Assembly: GCF_002019795.1 (NCBI RefSeq)
Contig: NZ_KV917381.1
Coordinates: forward strand, 636,001 to 700,000
Source: Bacillus alkalicellulosilyticus
Lineage (GTDB): Bacteria > Bacillota > Bacilli > Bacillales > Bacillaceae_F
Direction of reading: 5' to 3'
DNA: 64,000 bases
Below the pieces are notes generated by a model, which had not been told where the DNA came from, made no database searches, and worked only from the letters and a program-made list of their open reading frames with translations. The translations under genes were made by a program, and so were the position numbers. This document shows positions 44,137 to 52,693 of the stretch, one piece after another (position 1 is the stretch's first letter; each line of letters begins with the position of its first letter).

Positions 44137-44934
44137 TCAATATTCTTCTATTGATAAAGGTTGAGCTTGAGGGGGTTGCCATTTTACAATCGTTGAACCG
44201 TTTACCCCGTAAATATCACCTGTTCGTTCCAGTTTTATTTCCTTGAGTAGTTTCAAAACAAAGTCCGCTACATCATCAGGCGAGCCGATATCCCAATAGG
44301 ATGGGAGGGGAAGGTCATTTTCAGCAGCTTTTTGTTTGGCTTTTTCAAGATAAGGCCTTGTCATATCAGTTAACGCAGCGGGAGAGATGGCATTCACTTG
44401 AATGTTATCTACTTTAAGTTCCTTGGCAAGTGTCCAAGTCATGCCAATAAGTGCAGATTTAGCAGCACTGTAGTTTATTTGTCCTATCGTTCCTTCAAGT
44501 CCAGCTAAAGAGGTCATGTTGATGATATGGCCGCCACTATTCTGTTCTTTTACCGCATTAATAAATGGTTTTGTACAATAAAACGCACCTTTCACATGGA
44601 CATCAATGACTTCAGTGAACTGTGTTTCTGTCATGTGATAAGACATCGCATCTTGGATGATTCCAGCATTGTTAATAAGGATATCGACTTGACCGAATTT
44701 TTCTAACGCTAAGTGAACGAGCGCTTTCCCCGTCTCTTGCAATTCTACGGGCATCGCTAAACCCCAAACTGAACCGCCTACAGATTGAAGCTCGCTTGTG
44801 ACTTGCTTTACCCGTTGGGAATCTCGACCGTTCACGATGACACCTAAACCTTGAGAGGCAAGTTGTTTAGCGATACAATAGCCGATTCCTTTTGTAGATC
44901 CTGTTACAATCGCAACCTTTTCAACAGACTTCAT
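44137..44934 (-). CDS. SDR oxidoreductase, FabG-like 3-ketoacyl reductase
   Basis: 265 residues. The cofactor motif is VTGSTKGIGYCIA, NNAGI follows at about 90, and the catalytic Ser-Tyr-Lys is in NMTSLAGLEGT and YSAAKSALIG. It is the last gene of a chain with ligase, thiolase and two hotdog dehydratases, so reduction of a 3-oxoacyl-CoA to the 3-hydroxyacyl form is the likely reaction. The substrate chain is unknown. It begins 3 bp after the MaoC gene. Confidence 0.87.
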   Translation of the reverse strand: MKSVEKVAIVTGSTKGIGYCIAKQLASQGLGVIVNGRDSQRVKQVTSELQSVGGSVWGLAMPVELQETGKALVHLALEKFGQVDILINNAGIIQDAMSYHMTETQFTEVIDVHVKGAFYCTKPFINAVKEQNSGGHIINMTSLAGLEGTIGQINYSAAKSALIGMTWTLAKELKVDNIQVNAISPAALTDMTRPYLEKAKQKAAENDLPLPSYWDIGSPDDVADFVLKLLKEIKLERTGDIYGVNGSTIVKWQPPQAQPLSIEEY

Positions 44935-44937
44935 TTA

Positions 44938-45306
44938 TCATTTCCTTTCCTGAACGGTCATTTCTCCTGAAATCACTTTTACATTCACTGAATTAACTCC
45001 GTTAAAATAAATCACATTATGTACGCTTTCCCCTGTAATGGTCAAAGAATCTCCAACGAGGAGAGGGGAGTGAAATGTCGCTTTCATATTGGTTACAAAT
45101 GCCCCGTCACTAAGCCAAGGATGAAGCAATTTAAGACAAAACCCCATCGAAAGCATTCCGTGAACGATGCGATTAGAAAAACCAAGTGATTTTGCAACGT
45201 CTTCGTCAAAATGAAGTGGATTCATATCGTTTGATACATTACCGTATGTCAGAACATCTTGATCCGTGATGGTTGAAATGTGAATCGGTTGTAAAGGCAT
45301 GCCCAC
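44938..45306 (-). CDS. MaoC-like (R)-hydroxyacyl dehydratase
   Basis: 122 residues, hotdog fold. The dehydratase motif is YGNVSNDMNPLHFDEDVAKSL with IVHGMLSMGF, giving the Asp-His pair of the MaoC family. A GTG start at 45306 overlaps the last base of the preceding stop; an ATG at 45300 is the alternative. With the partner upstream it resembles HadA/HadB pairs that reversibly dehydrate 3-hydroxyacyl thioesters. Confidence 0.87.
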   Translation of the reverse strand: MGMPLQPIHISTITDQDVLTYGNVSNDMNPLHFDEDVAKSLGFSNRIVHGMLSMGFCLKLLHPWLSDGAFVTNMKATFHSPLLVGDSLTITGESVHNVIYFNGVNSVNVKVISGEMTVQERK

Positions 45307-45740
45307 TAGTCTTCACCTTCTTCCATAATGAGAAGTGTGGAAATAGCTGAAGCAATGACTTTCTCATTAGTAGATATTATCAATTCGTGTTCCGATACTT
45401 GCATGAGTCCTGACTTCGTTTGTTTGTATGAGAATTGTTGCAATGTAATGACTGCTTGGTAGATTTGATTAGCAACAATGGGTGTAACATATGAAAACTC
45501 TTGCTTCCCATGAATGACACGTTGAGTTGCTAACCAAGGTATCTCAATATGTTGCCAAAACATCATAGGAAATGTAGCAGGTGCAGGGATATCGTCATAT
45601 CCTAAATGTGTAGCAACCGCTATGTCAAAGTACTGTTCATCTTCGAGTAGAATTGCGGATGCGTAAGTAGAGACCATTTCCCTTGTCACTTTCAGTGTAA
45701 ACGGTTTTGTTGTTTGCTTGAGCCATTTCTCATCTATCAT
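45306..45740 (-). CDS. FAS1-like (MaoC N-terminal) dehydratase partner
   Basis: 144 residues with a hotdog fold. PAPATFPMMFWQ and VIHGKQEFSYVTPIVANQIY are typical of the MaoC N-terminal, substrate-binding half (PF13452). The catalytic Asp-His pair is not seen; those residues are in the next gene, so the two probably form a heterodimer. It lies 10 bp after the thiolase gene. Confidence 0.82.
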   Translation of the reverse strand: MIDEKWLKQTTKPFTLKVTREMVSTYASAILLEDEQYFDIAVATHLGYDDIPAPATFPMMFWQHIEIPWLATQRVIHGKQEFSYVTPIVANQIYQAVITLQQFSYKQTKSGLMQVSEHELIISTNEKVIASAISTLLIMEEGED

Positions 45741-45750
45741 CTATTTCCAC

Positions 45751-46893
45751 CTACGATTCAATTCGTTCAAATAAAGCAGCTAAACCTAAGCCACCACCAA
45801 TACCGAGTGTTGCTATTCCTCTTTGTAGGGATTGACGTTCCATTTCAGCGGATAATCGTGTCACTAATATCGATCCAGATGCCCCGTATGGATGTCCAAG
45901 GGCAAGCGCACCGCCATTTACATTCACTTTTTCAAAAGGGATGTTCAGTTGCTGAATACTTGCGATGACTTGTGAAGCAAATGCTTCATTAAACTCAACA
46001 ATATCAATATCTGATACGTTTAGTTGTTGGCGCTTGAGAAGCTTTGTTACAGCTGGTACGGGTCCGATTCCAAGGTGGTTTGGGTCAACCCCGGCACTCG
46101 TGGCATCTACAAACCGCATGATTGGTTGTAATCCCAATTCAAGTGCTTTTTCGTTTGAGAGTAAAAGTACTAAAGAGGCTCCATCGTTAATTGGACAAGC
46201 GTTGCCGGCGGTTACCGTGCCTTCTTCTTTAAAAACAGGTGGCAGTTTTGCTAGCTTCTCGATACTCGTATTTTTTCTAATGCATTCATCAACAGTCATC
46301 TCTTCTACCGGAACGATTTCTTTTGCAAAATAGCCTAGTTCAAGCGCCCTAACCGCTTTTTTATGACTAGAAAGGGCATACTCATCTTGGGCTTTTCTTG
46401 TAATGCCGTAGGTGGTCGCTACATTTTCAGCAGCTACTCCCATGTCAGGATCACCGATGGCTTCAGGTGAAAAACGGGCTCTTGTAAAAAGCTTTGGTTG
46501 GTTATATAAGCTTGAAGGTTTTTCAAGCTTCCAGGGGGCGAGGCTTGTACTTTCAACTCCACCTGCGAGATAGATGTGACCGGCACCGGCCTGGATAAAC
46601 CGTGCCGCTGTGATGATCGCCTCTAATCCTGACCCGCATTGGCGGTCAACAGTCACCCCTGGAACACTTTGTGGCAAACCCGCTTGTAACAAAGCTAATC
46701 GGGCAAGATTGCCACCAGGACCGACGGCATTCCCGATGATGACTTCATCAATTGTACTTGGGTTAATCTTCGTTTCTAGCAATATGGACTTAAATAGCGG
46801 AGTCAGCAACTGCTCTGGGGGGATATGCTTGAACATTCCACCGATTTTACCAATGGCTGTTCGTTTCGCTAACACTACGACGGCTTCTCTCAT
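45751..46893 (-). CDS. yhfS: Thiolase-family acetyl-CoA acyltransferase, YhfS-like, with a changed active-site Cys
   Basis: 380 residues from the third of three in-frame ATGs (46893), which sits seven bases after GGAGG; the first ATG is at 46899. The nucleophile Cys is in DRQCGSGLEAI. NEAFASQ, GGALALGHPYGASG (His) and NDGAS are intact. The usual second catalytic Cys in the terminal LCIGGG motif is Gly (ATLGIGGGLGLA, codon GGT at 45802-45804 on the other strand). Ordinary thiolysis or Claisen condensation may therefore be impaired. Gene order with the ligase and bioY matches B. subtilis yhfU-yhfT-yhfS. It overlaps the ligase stop by a few bases. Confidence 0.88.
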   Translation of the reverse strand: MREAVVVLAKRTAIGKIGGMFKHIPPEQLLTPLFKSILLETKINPSTIDEVIIGNAVGPGGNLARLALLQAGLPQSVPGVTVDRQCGSGLEAIITAARFIQAGAGHIYLAGGVESTSLAPWKLEKPSSLYNQPKLFTRARFSPEAIGDPDMGVAAENVATTYGITRKAQDEYALSSHKKAVRALELGYFAKEIVPVEEMTVDECIRKNTSIEKLAKLPPVFKEEGTVTAGNACPINDGASLVLLLSNEKALELGLQPIMRFVDATSAGVDPNHLGIGPVPAVTKLLKRQQLNVSDIDIVEFNEAFASQVIASIQQLNIPFEKVNVNGGALALGHPYGASGSILVTRLSAEMERQSLQRGIATLGIGGGLGLAALFERIES

Positions 46894-46895
46894 CA

Positions 46896-48353
46896 TCATG
46901 CCTCCTCAATAAAAGTTCTTACTGCTTTTCGATTTATTTTCCCGCTCGTTGTATACGGAAAGGAACGGACGACAATGAATTTTTTCGGTACTTTATAAGA
47001 GGCAAGATGAGCTTTACAAAATGCAGTTAATTCTTTATCACCAACCGACCTTCCAGCTTGAAATGTAATAACAGCTGTTACGATTTCTCCCCAATACGGA
47101 TCTTGTAGCCCAAGGACAATCGCTTCATCAATTTCGGGTCTCTGTAAAAGTACCATCTCCACTTCTTCAGGGAAGAGATTTAAACCGCCGCTTATGATTT
47201 TGTTATGATGGCGACCAACCAACGTAATATAACCGTCTTCATCGATCATCGCTAAATCACCTACTGTAGCCCAATCTTCAACAAATACCTTACGCGTTTC
47301 TTTGTCTAAGTTAAGATAGCCGCTAAACAATTGCTTGCTTCGGACAAATAAAGTTCCTATCTCACCATAATTTGCTTCTGAACCGTCTTCTTTTCGAATG
47401 GATACTTCTACACCAGGAAAAGCCTTTCCAACAGAATCGGGTTTATGCTGGTAGCCTATATCATCAAGGAAACTAACAAAGCTTAATTCAGAAGCCCCGT
47501 AAAACTCATATACTACCGCTTCTGGAAAATAGTGAGCGGCTTTATCTTTGGCTGCTTTATGCCATTTTGCACCAGCAGATATGATTTTTTTCAATGAAGG
47601 AAAGCTAGCAATTTCTGTTTTTTCAATAGCCGCAAACATCGTTGGGACAAGGTATAAAACCGTTATTTCCTCCATTTCAATCATTTCTAGAAGAATGGTA
47701 GCATTAAATTTTTCAGTGATATAAAGAGTTGCTCCTACATGTAAGGCATGAACAGCAGCATATAAAAAATGAGAGTGTACAAGAGGTCCAGGAGAACAGA
47801 CACGGTCTTTACTCGTAATCTTGAAAGCTTCGTTACTACTAAGAAAGCTATCTTCCCAAGAGCCGTGAGAGCGCATGTAACCCTTTGGTTGCCCGGTTGT
47901 TCCTGATGTGTACCCAATGTAAAAAAGTTCCGTAGACTCAACCACATTGGGAGGAAAGCTTGTTTCTTTCGTTTGCAAAAATTGTTCAAATGCCATCTCA
48001 TTAGAGCTATTTCTTATTCTTACTCCACTATGTAATAGGAGGTCGGGCTCACAATCTTGTAAGATGTCTAGTACATTTTTATCGCTTCCTTTAGGGTCAA
48101 GAGGAATGGCTATCGCACCACTTGCAGAAATCGCACAAAATAGTGTGATGAAATCAAGGTTGTTAGGAAGCATAAATGCTATTTTTTTGTTCGTCACATT
48201 TCCTAATAAGCTCGTAAGTTTTTGTTGATAGGCTACGATTGTGTCCTGTAGCTCTTGATAACTATATGTACTCCCGTCGCACTGAACGGCTAGTTTGTTA
48301 GGAGTCGTTGTGGCATGGTATTGAATACAGTCTACTATAGTCAATGAAAGCAC
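46896..48353 (-). CDS. yhfT: Acyl-CoA synthetase (AMP-forming), YhfT-like
   Basis: 485 residues. Core motifs of adenylate-forming enzymes are present: FYIGYTSGTTGQPKGYMRSH (P-loop), VVYEFYGASELSF, the hinge region GRHHNKIISGGLNLFPEEVE and the catalytic Lys in TTSGKINRKAV. It activates a carboxylic acid as acyl-AMP and then acyl-CoA. Its position after bioY suggests a pimelate-like or fatty acid feeding biotin metabolism (inference). A hairpin separates it from bioY, so expression may be attenuated or driven by a second promoter. Confidence 0.88.
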   Translation of the reverse strand: MLSLTIVDCIQYHATTTPNKLAVQCDGSTYSYQELQDTIVAYQQKLTSLLGNVTNKKIAFMLPNNLDFITLFCAISASGAIAIPLDPKGSDKNVLDILQDCEPDLLLHSGVRIRNSSNEMAFEQFLQTKETSFPPNVVESTELFYIGYTSGTTGQPKGYMRSHGSWEDSFLSSNEAFKITSKDRVCSPGPLVHSHFLYAAVHALHVGATLYITEKFNATILLEMIEMEEITVLYLVPTMFAAIEKTEIASFPSLKKIISAGAKWHKAAKDKAAHYFPEAVVYEFYGASELSFVSFLDDIGYQHKPDSVGKAFPGVEVSIRKEDGSEANYGEIGTLFVRSKQLFSGYLNLDKETRKVFVEDWATVGDLAMIDEDGYITLVGRHHNKIISGGLNLFPEEVEMVLLQRPEIDEAIVLGLQDPYWGEIVTAVITFQAGRSVGDKELTAFCKAHLASYKVPKKFIVVRSFPYTTSGKINRKAVRTFIEEA

Positions 48354-48402
48354 CTCACTTATAAAAGCATTCCTATATCATCGTACCAAAACTAGAAAAG
48401 AA

Positions 48403-48449
48403 AAAGAACCTTGCATTGACCTTATGACTAAGGGGAGGCAAGGTTCTTT
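48403..48449 (-). terminator. Terminator after bioY
   Basis: AAAGAACCTTGC (48403-48414) pairs with GCAAGGTTCTTT (48438-48449), followed on the minus strand by T-rich sequence. It ends bioY transcripts, perhaps partially, before the ligase gene. Confidence 0.8.
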
Positions 48450-48467
48450 GGTAATAAATAGTGTTTA

Positions 48468-49037
48468 TTAGGCTGCAATATTCGTATCAATAGACTCTTT
48501 TTTGATAAGAGGATAAGCTTTTTTTATTTGAAGCGCAACGATGGATGCAATAGTAACCTTAATTAAATCACCTGGAATATAGGCCAAATTTGTAATCGCA
48601 GCAGCAGCCCATGATAGTTCAGTTACAAACGATAAATACGTAATTCCGCAAGCGTATACTAAAACAATACCACCAAGTATGTTAAAAGCAATCAGCTTAA
48701 CAAGGTTTAATTTATGCCAGTATTTTTCTACGAGAAAGCCGATTAAAAATGCAGCGATCGGCCAACTTAATATGTAACCAGCACCTGGACCAATAAGTAC
48801 GCTAAATCCTCCACGACCACCAGCCAAAAGTGGAGCACCAAAACCAACGAGTAATACAAAGATGACTAAGCTTAAGCCACCGTATCTTGCACCAAGTACA
48901 GCACCTGCTAGCATAACTCCTAATGATTGTGCCGTTATCGGAACAGGTGAGAATGGTAGAATAATCTGTGGTAAAATTCCTAGAGCGGCTATAACGGCCA
49001 CAAAAAGAGAAGCGTACATCATGTTTTGTAATTTCAT
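48468..49037 (-). CDS. bioY: Biotin transporter substrate-specific component BioY
   Basis: 189 residues, six membrane helices. The BioY hallmarks are PVPITAQSLGVMLAGAVLGARYG (quoted in part), GGRGGFSVLIGPGAGYI and the C-terminal YIPGDLIKV. It is the biotin-binding membrane subunit of the ECF importer; the shared ECF ATPases and EcfT lie elsewhere. A BirA-like operator over its promoter supports biotin control. GTGATG precedes the ATG. Confidence 0.95.
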   Translation of the reverse strand: MKLQNMMYASLFVAVIAALGILPQIILPFSPVPITAQSLGVMLAGAVLGARYGGLSLVIFVLLVGFGAPLLAGGRGGFSVLIGPGAGYILSWPIAAFLIGFLVEKYWHKLNLVKLIAFNILGGIVLVYACGITYLSFVTELSWAAAAITNLAYIPGDLIKVTIASIVALQIKKAYPLIKKESIDTNIAA

Positions 49038-49073
49038 GTCATCACCATTTTCTTAAAAATTAATTCTTACGTA

Positions 49074-49127
49074 AGTATAAGGCGAGGACATATTTATTGT
49101 CAACTTAAAAATAGAATCGGTTAACGT
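49074..49127 (-). promoter_or_regulatory. BirA-like operator overlapping the bioY promoter
   Basis: Read on the minus strand, GTTAACC (49119-49125) and GTTGACAAT (49096-49104) are separated by about 14 bases, close to the Bacillus BirA operator (GTTAACC-spacer-GGTTAACAA). The right half contains the -35 TTGACA (49098-49103). TATACT (49074-49079) follows at 18 bp. BirA with biotinoyl-AMP would block RNA polymerase directly. Confidence 0.75.
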
Positions 49128-49150
49128 ATTGAGTTTATCAAACTAAAAAT

Positions 49151-49846
49151 CTAATAAATCCAACGGTAATGACCAGCAATGGGTGTTGAAAACGACGTTA
49201 ATTTCACCTCCGCTGCAAAAGGCGGGTTGTTATGAATAAGGTAAGGAGTGCCATCTTTTGCTCGTTTATCGGAAACAATTCCAACATGATGATACCCGTC
49301 TAAAAAGACAACAATATCTCCTGGCTGCCATTCTTTTAAATTATCAAGGTCACCAGGGATAAGTTCGGTCGTTAACGATTCTGTGAATCTTTCAAAATAT
49401 ACAAACTGATTAGGAACACGCCGAAAATCAATGTTAGGATCAGGCTTTCCATCAACACGTGGATAAAGCTCAGTCTCACTTTGAATGTCTTCGTCCATAA
49501 GGTCTTTTAAATAGATTTCCGCCCCAAGTAAGCCACGCCATATAACATCTGTACAAACACCTTCATCATCAGGAGGATAACCACCGGCATAATAAGTGCT
49601 TTTATAGGTGGTCCGTTGCTCCATTTCTTTTCTAGCGGCATGAACAATATCAAGTGGGTCAGGAATTCCGTTTTCATTCCGGTCCACGGTTGAATAGGTG
49701 GCGTCAATATCAACGGCTGAGCTAAAGGGATTGCTAAAATGAAACCCAATAGAATCTAAAAGAATGCCTTGCTTATAAAAAAGACTAAAAGACACCCCGA
49801 CCAATAATAGGACAGAAAGTAGACCAAAAAATAGTCGTTTCATCAT
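49151..49846 (-). CDS. Exported DUF1287 protein (NlpC/P60-like fold)
   Basis: 231 residues. A signal peptide or anchor (about 5-25) is followed by the DUF1287 domain, with VDRNENGIPDPLDIVHAARKE, a Cys in DDEGVCTDVIWRG, and His in WQPGDIVVFLDGYHHVGIV and DGTPYLIHN. The Cys-His pattern is like that of cysteine peptidase folds, so a cell-wall role is plausible. Substrate unknown. Monocistronic; no clear ribosome site except AGGTGAAT. Confidence 0.8.
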   Translation of the reverse strand: MMKRLFFGLLSVLLLVGVSFSLFYKQGILLDSIGFHFSNPFSSAVDIDATYSTVDRNENGIPDPLDIVHAARKEMEQRTTYKSTYYAGGYPPDDEGVCTDVIWRGLLGAEIYLKDLMDEDIQSETELYPRVDGKPDPNIDFRRVPNQFVYFERFTESLTTELIPGDLDNLKEWQPGDIVVFLDGYHHVGIVSDKRAKDGTPYLIHNNPPFAAEVKLTSFSTPIAGHYRWIY

Positions 49847-50059
49847 TCACCTCAATTCTTTACTTTAAAGCAGGGAAATTTGAAGACTGTCAACGATGTT
49901 ATTTCTATCATACAATATTGTAAACAAAAGGGAAGTACAATCATTTAAGTAACTGCCGTATTCCAAAAAAATTTGTTAAAATAAACAAATGAAGCCAACA
50001 ATGGTAGCAAATAATCTGTGCAAAAAAATGAGATGGCGATAGTAGAGGAGATAGAGAAA

Positions 50060-51748
50060 TTGAACAATCAAAAGCGTGTAAAGTCTGATATTGAAATTGC
50101 AACTGAAGCAAGGATGGAAAAAATAGATGCAATAGCACAACAGTTAGAATTGTCAGAAGATGAATGGGAGCCATACGGAAGATATAAAGCCAAGCTTTCG
50201 CTTGATGTGCTTGAACGAAGAAAAAATGAAAAAGATGGTAAGATCATTTTAGTGACATCGATAAACCCGACGGCAGCGGGAGAGGGAAAATCAACAGTAA
50301 CAGTTGGACTTGGACAAGCCTTTCACAAACTCGGGAAAAAGGCTGTCGTTGCCCTAAGGGAGCCGTCGTTAGGACCGACAATGGGAGTGAAAGGTGGAGC
50401 CAGTGGTGGTGGCTATGCTCAAGTCGTGCCAATGGAAGATATTAACCTTCATTTTACGGGAGACATTCATGCCATTACAACAGCGAATAACGCGTTAGCC
50501 GCATTTATAGATAACCACATTCACCATGGCAATGAGTGTGGCATTGATTCAAGACGAATTGTTTGGAAAAGAGTAGTCGATTTAAATGACCGAGCATTAC
50601 GACAAGTCATTATTGGGTTAGGAGGACCGACTCAAGGGGTACCGCGTGAGGACGGATTCAATATTACCGTCGCCTCAGAAATTATGGCCATTCTTTGCTT
50701 AGCGTCAAGTCTTGATGACTTAAGAGAACGACTTTCACGAATTGTTGTGGCTTACAATCAAAAGAAAGAACCGGTAACCGTCGCAGACTTAGGAGTGCAA
50801 GGGGCCATAACCTTATTACTTAAAGAAGCAATCAAACCGAATTTAGTACAAACTTTAGAAAATACGCCGGTCATTATTCATGGTGGTCCATTTGCAAACA
50901 TAGCCCACGGATGTAATAGCATTTTAGCTACAAAAATGGCATGTAAGCTAGGTGATTATGTGATTACGGAAGCGGGGTTTGGCGCAGACCTTGGTGCTGA
51001 AAAGTTTCTTAATATTAAAGCGAGAATTGCTAATATAGAACCAGAAGCGGTTGTCATTGTAGCGACGATTCGAGCTTTAAAAATGCACGGTGGAGTGGAT
51101 AAATCAAGCTTAGCCCAAGAAAATGTAGCTGCTCTTGAGCGTGGAATGGAAAACCTGGAAAAGCATATTGAAACGGTACAAGCATTCGGATTACCATTTG
51201 TTGTTGCGATCAATCGTTTTATTACTGACTCTAGTGCTGAAATTGATTTTCTAGAACAGTGGTGCCAACAGCGTCATATTTCAGTCGCCTTAACCGATGT
51301 TTGGGAAAAGGGTGGTGAAGGTGGAACGGATCTGGCAGAACAAGTCCTACAAGTCATTGATAATCAGGACAATCACTTTACATACCTTTATGAGTTAGAT
51401 GAGTCGTTGGAAGCGAAAATCAATAAGATTGCGACAGTAGTGTATGGTGCCAAGGGAGTCGAGTTTAGTGCAAAGGCCAAGCAACAATTAAAAGATTTTG
51501 AGGAAGAAGGCTGGGGTTGCCTACCGGTTTGTATGGCTAAAACACAATACTCTTTTTCAGATAATCCTAATCTATTAGGAAGACCACGTGATTTTACGAT
51601 TGTAATTAGAGAGCTTAAAGCATCGATAGGAGCAGGATTTATCGTTGCATTAACCGGAGATGTCATGACGATGCCGGGATTACCAAAGAACCCAGCCGCA
51701 CTTAAGATGGATGTAGCTCCCGATGGAAATGCAATGGGGTTATTTTAA
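50060..51748 (+). CDS. fhs: Formate-tetrahydrofolate ligase
   Basis: 562 residues from the TTG at 50060, which has GAGGAG eight bases upstream and gives the family's usual length. An earlier GTG (50018) and ATG (50033) lack ribosome sites. Key motifs are [14 protein letters not shown] (ATP P-loop), [29 protein letters not shown] and [18 protein letters not shown]. It makes 10-formyl-THF from formate, ATP and THF in one-carbon metabolism. Cytosolic. It is followed 69 bp later by an SDR gene, perhaps co-transcribed. Confidence 0.96.
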   Translation: MNNQKRVKSDIEIATEARMEKIDAIAQQLELSEDEWEPYGRYKAKLSLDVLERRKNEKDGKIILVTSINPTAAGEGKSTVTVGLGQAFHKLGKKAVVALREPSLGPTMGVKGGASGGGYAQVVPMEDINLHFTGDIHAITTANNALAAFIDNHIHHGNECGIDSRRIVWKRVVDLNDRALRQVIIGLGGPTQGVPREDGFNITVASEIMAILCLASSLDDLRERLSRIVVAYNQKKEPVTVADLGVQGAITLLLKEAIKPNLVQTLENTPVIIHGGPFANIAHGCNSILATKMACKLGDYVITEAGFGADLGAEKFLNIKARIANIEPEAVVIVATIRALKMHGGVDKSSLAQENVAALERGMENLEKHIETVQAFGLPFVVAINRFITDSSAEIDFLEQWCQQRHISVALTDVWEKGGEGGTDLAEQVLQVIDNQDNHFTYLYELDESLEAKINKIATVVYGAKGVEFSAKAKQQLKDFEEEGWGCLPVCMAKTQYSFSDNPNLLGRPRDFTIVIRELKASIGAGFIVALTGDVMTMPGLPKNPAALKMDVAPDGNAMGLF

Positions 51749-51817
51749 GGAAAACTGGTGAAAAAGCCATTGAACGTATAAACATTGGGCAAATCATATG
51801 ATTTCAGGAGGGTAGTC

Positions 51818-52597
51818 ATGAACGATACTATCGAACAATTTTATCAAAAACGCACAGTTTGTATTACAGGTGGTTCAAAGCAATTAGGCGCAAAAATGGC
51901 GATTGAATTTGCTAAAAAAGGAGCCAACCTCGTTCTATTTGACCGCTCCATAGAAGAGATGGGGAGTGCGATTGTAAGCGAAATTCAAGCGATTGGTGTT
52001 CGTGTGTTGGCTGTCAAAGGCGATGTCTCCAATGAGGAAGATGTCAACAGCATGAAAGAAAGAGCGATGGCAGAATTCGGAAGGATTGATATATTAATTC
52101 ATACGGCTGGACCATGGACCAACACACCTCTAAAGGACCTCGACGTCCAAAAGTGGGATGCCATTATCAATGGAAACGTAAAAGGAGCGTATCTCACATC
52201 AAAGGTCGTCTATCCAGTGATGAAGCAACAGGGCTGGGGACGAATAATCCATATTTCTGCTGACTCTTCGTTTGTCCGAAATCAAACGGTGTATGGACTT
52301 TCAAAACAGGCCGTGAACACGCTAACAGAATCTTTAGCGCTAGAGATGGCTCCAAAGGTGACAGTTAATGCGATTGCTCCCGGTTTGTTAGAGGTAGAGG
52401 AAGTGGATAGTGTGATCCGCGAGCATGGAAAGCAGAATACACCATTAAATCGATTAGCCACTTATGAGGATGTAAGTCAAATGGCTCTGTTTATGTGTAG
52501 TCCACTCTTTGATATGGTTACAGGGAAAGTCATTGTCATGGATGGAGGGCGAACGATTGCAAGTTACCCTCATTTTCCAGAAAATTACTACGTATAA
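51818..52597 (+). CDS. SDR-family oxidoreductase
   Basis: 259 residues from the ATG at 51818 (AGGAGGGT upstream); the earlier in-frame ATG at 51785 is unsupported. The cofactor loop is CITGGSKQLGAKMA, catalytic Ser is in IHISADSS and Tyr-Lys in YGLSKQAVN. The NNAG motif is changed to HTAGP. Proximity to fhs hints at a folate or pterin substrate (FolM-like), but nothing in sequence proves it. Confidence 0.83.
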   Translation: MNDTIEQFYQKRTVCITGGSKQLGAKMAIEFAKKGANLVLFDRSIEEMGSAIVSEIQAIGVRVLAVKGDVSNEEDVNSMKERAMAEFGRIDILIHTAGPWTNTPLKDLDVQKWDAIINGNVKGAYLTSKVVYPVMKQQGWGRIIHISADSSFVRNQTVYGLSKQAVNTLTESLALEMAPKVTVNAIAPGLLEVEEVDSVIREHGKQNTPLNRLATYEDVSQMALFMCSPLFDMVTGKVIVMDGGRTIASYPHFPENYYV

Positions 52598-52693
52598 AAC
52601 CCCAACAATTTTCCTATATTAGAACAATTTGAGACTTATATCGTGTATAATTAATTCCTAGAGTTTGAAATTAAGACAAGGGGGTGAATGACA

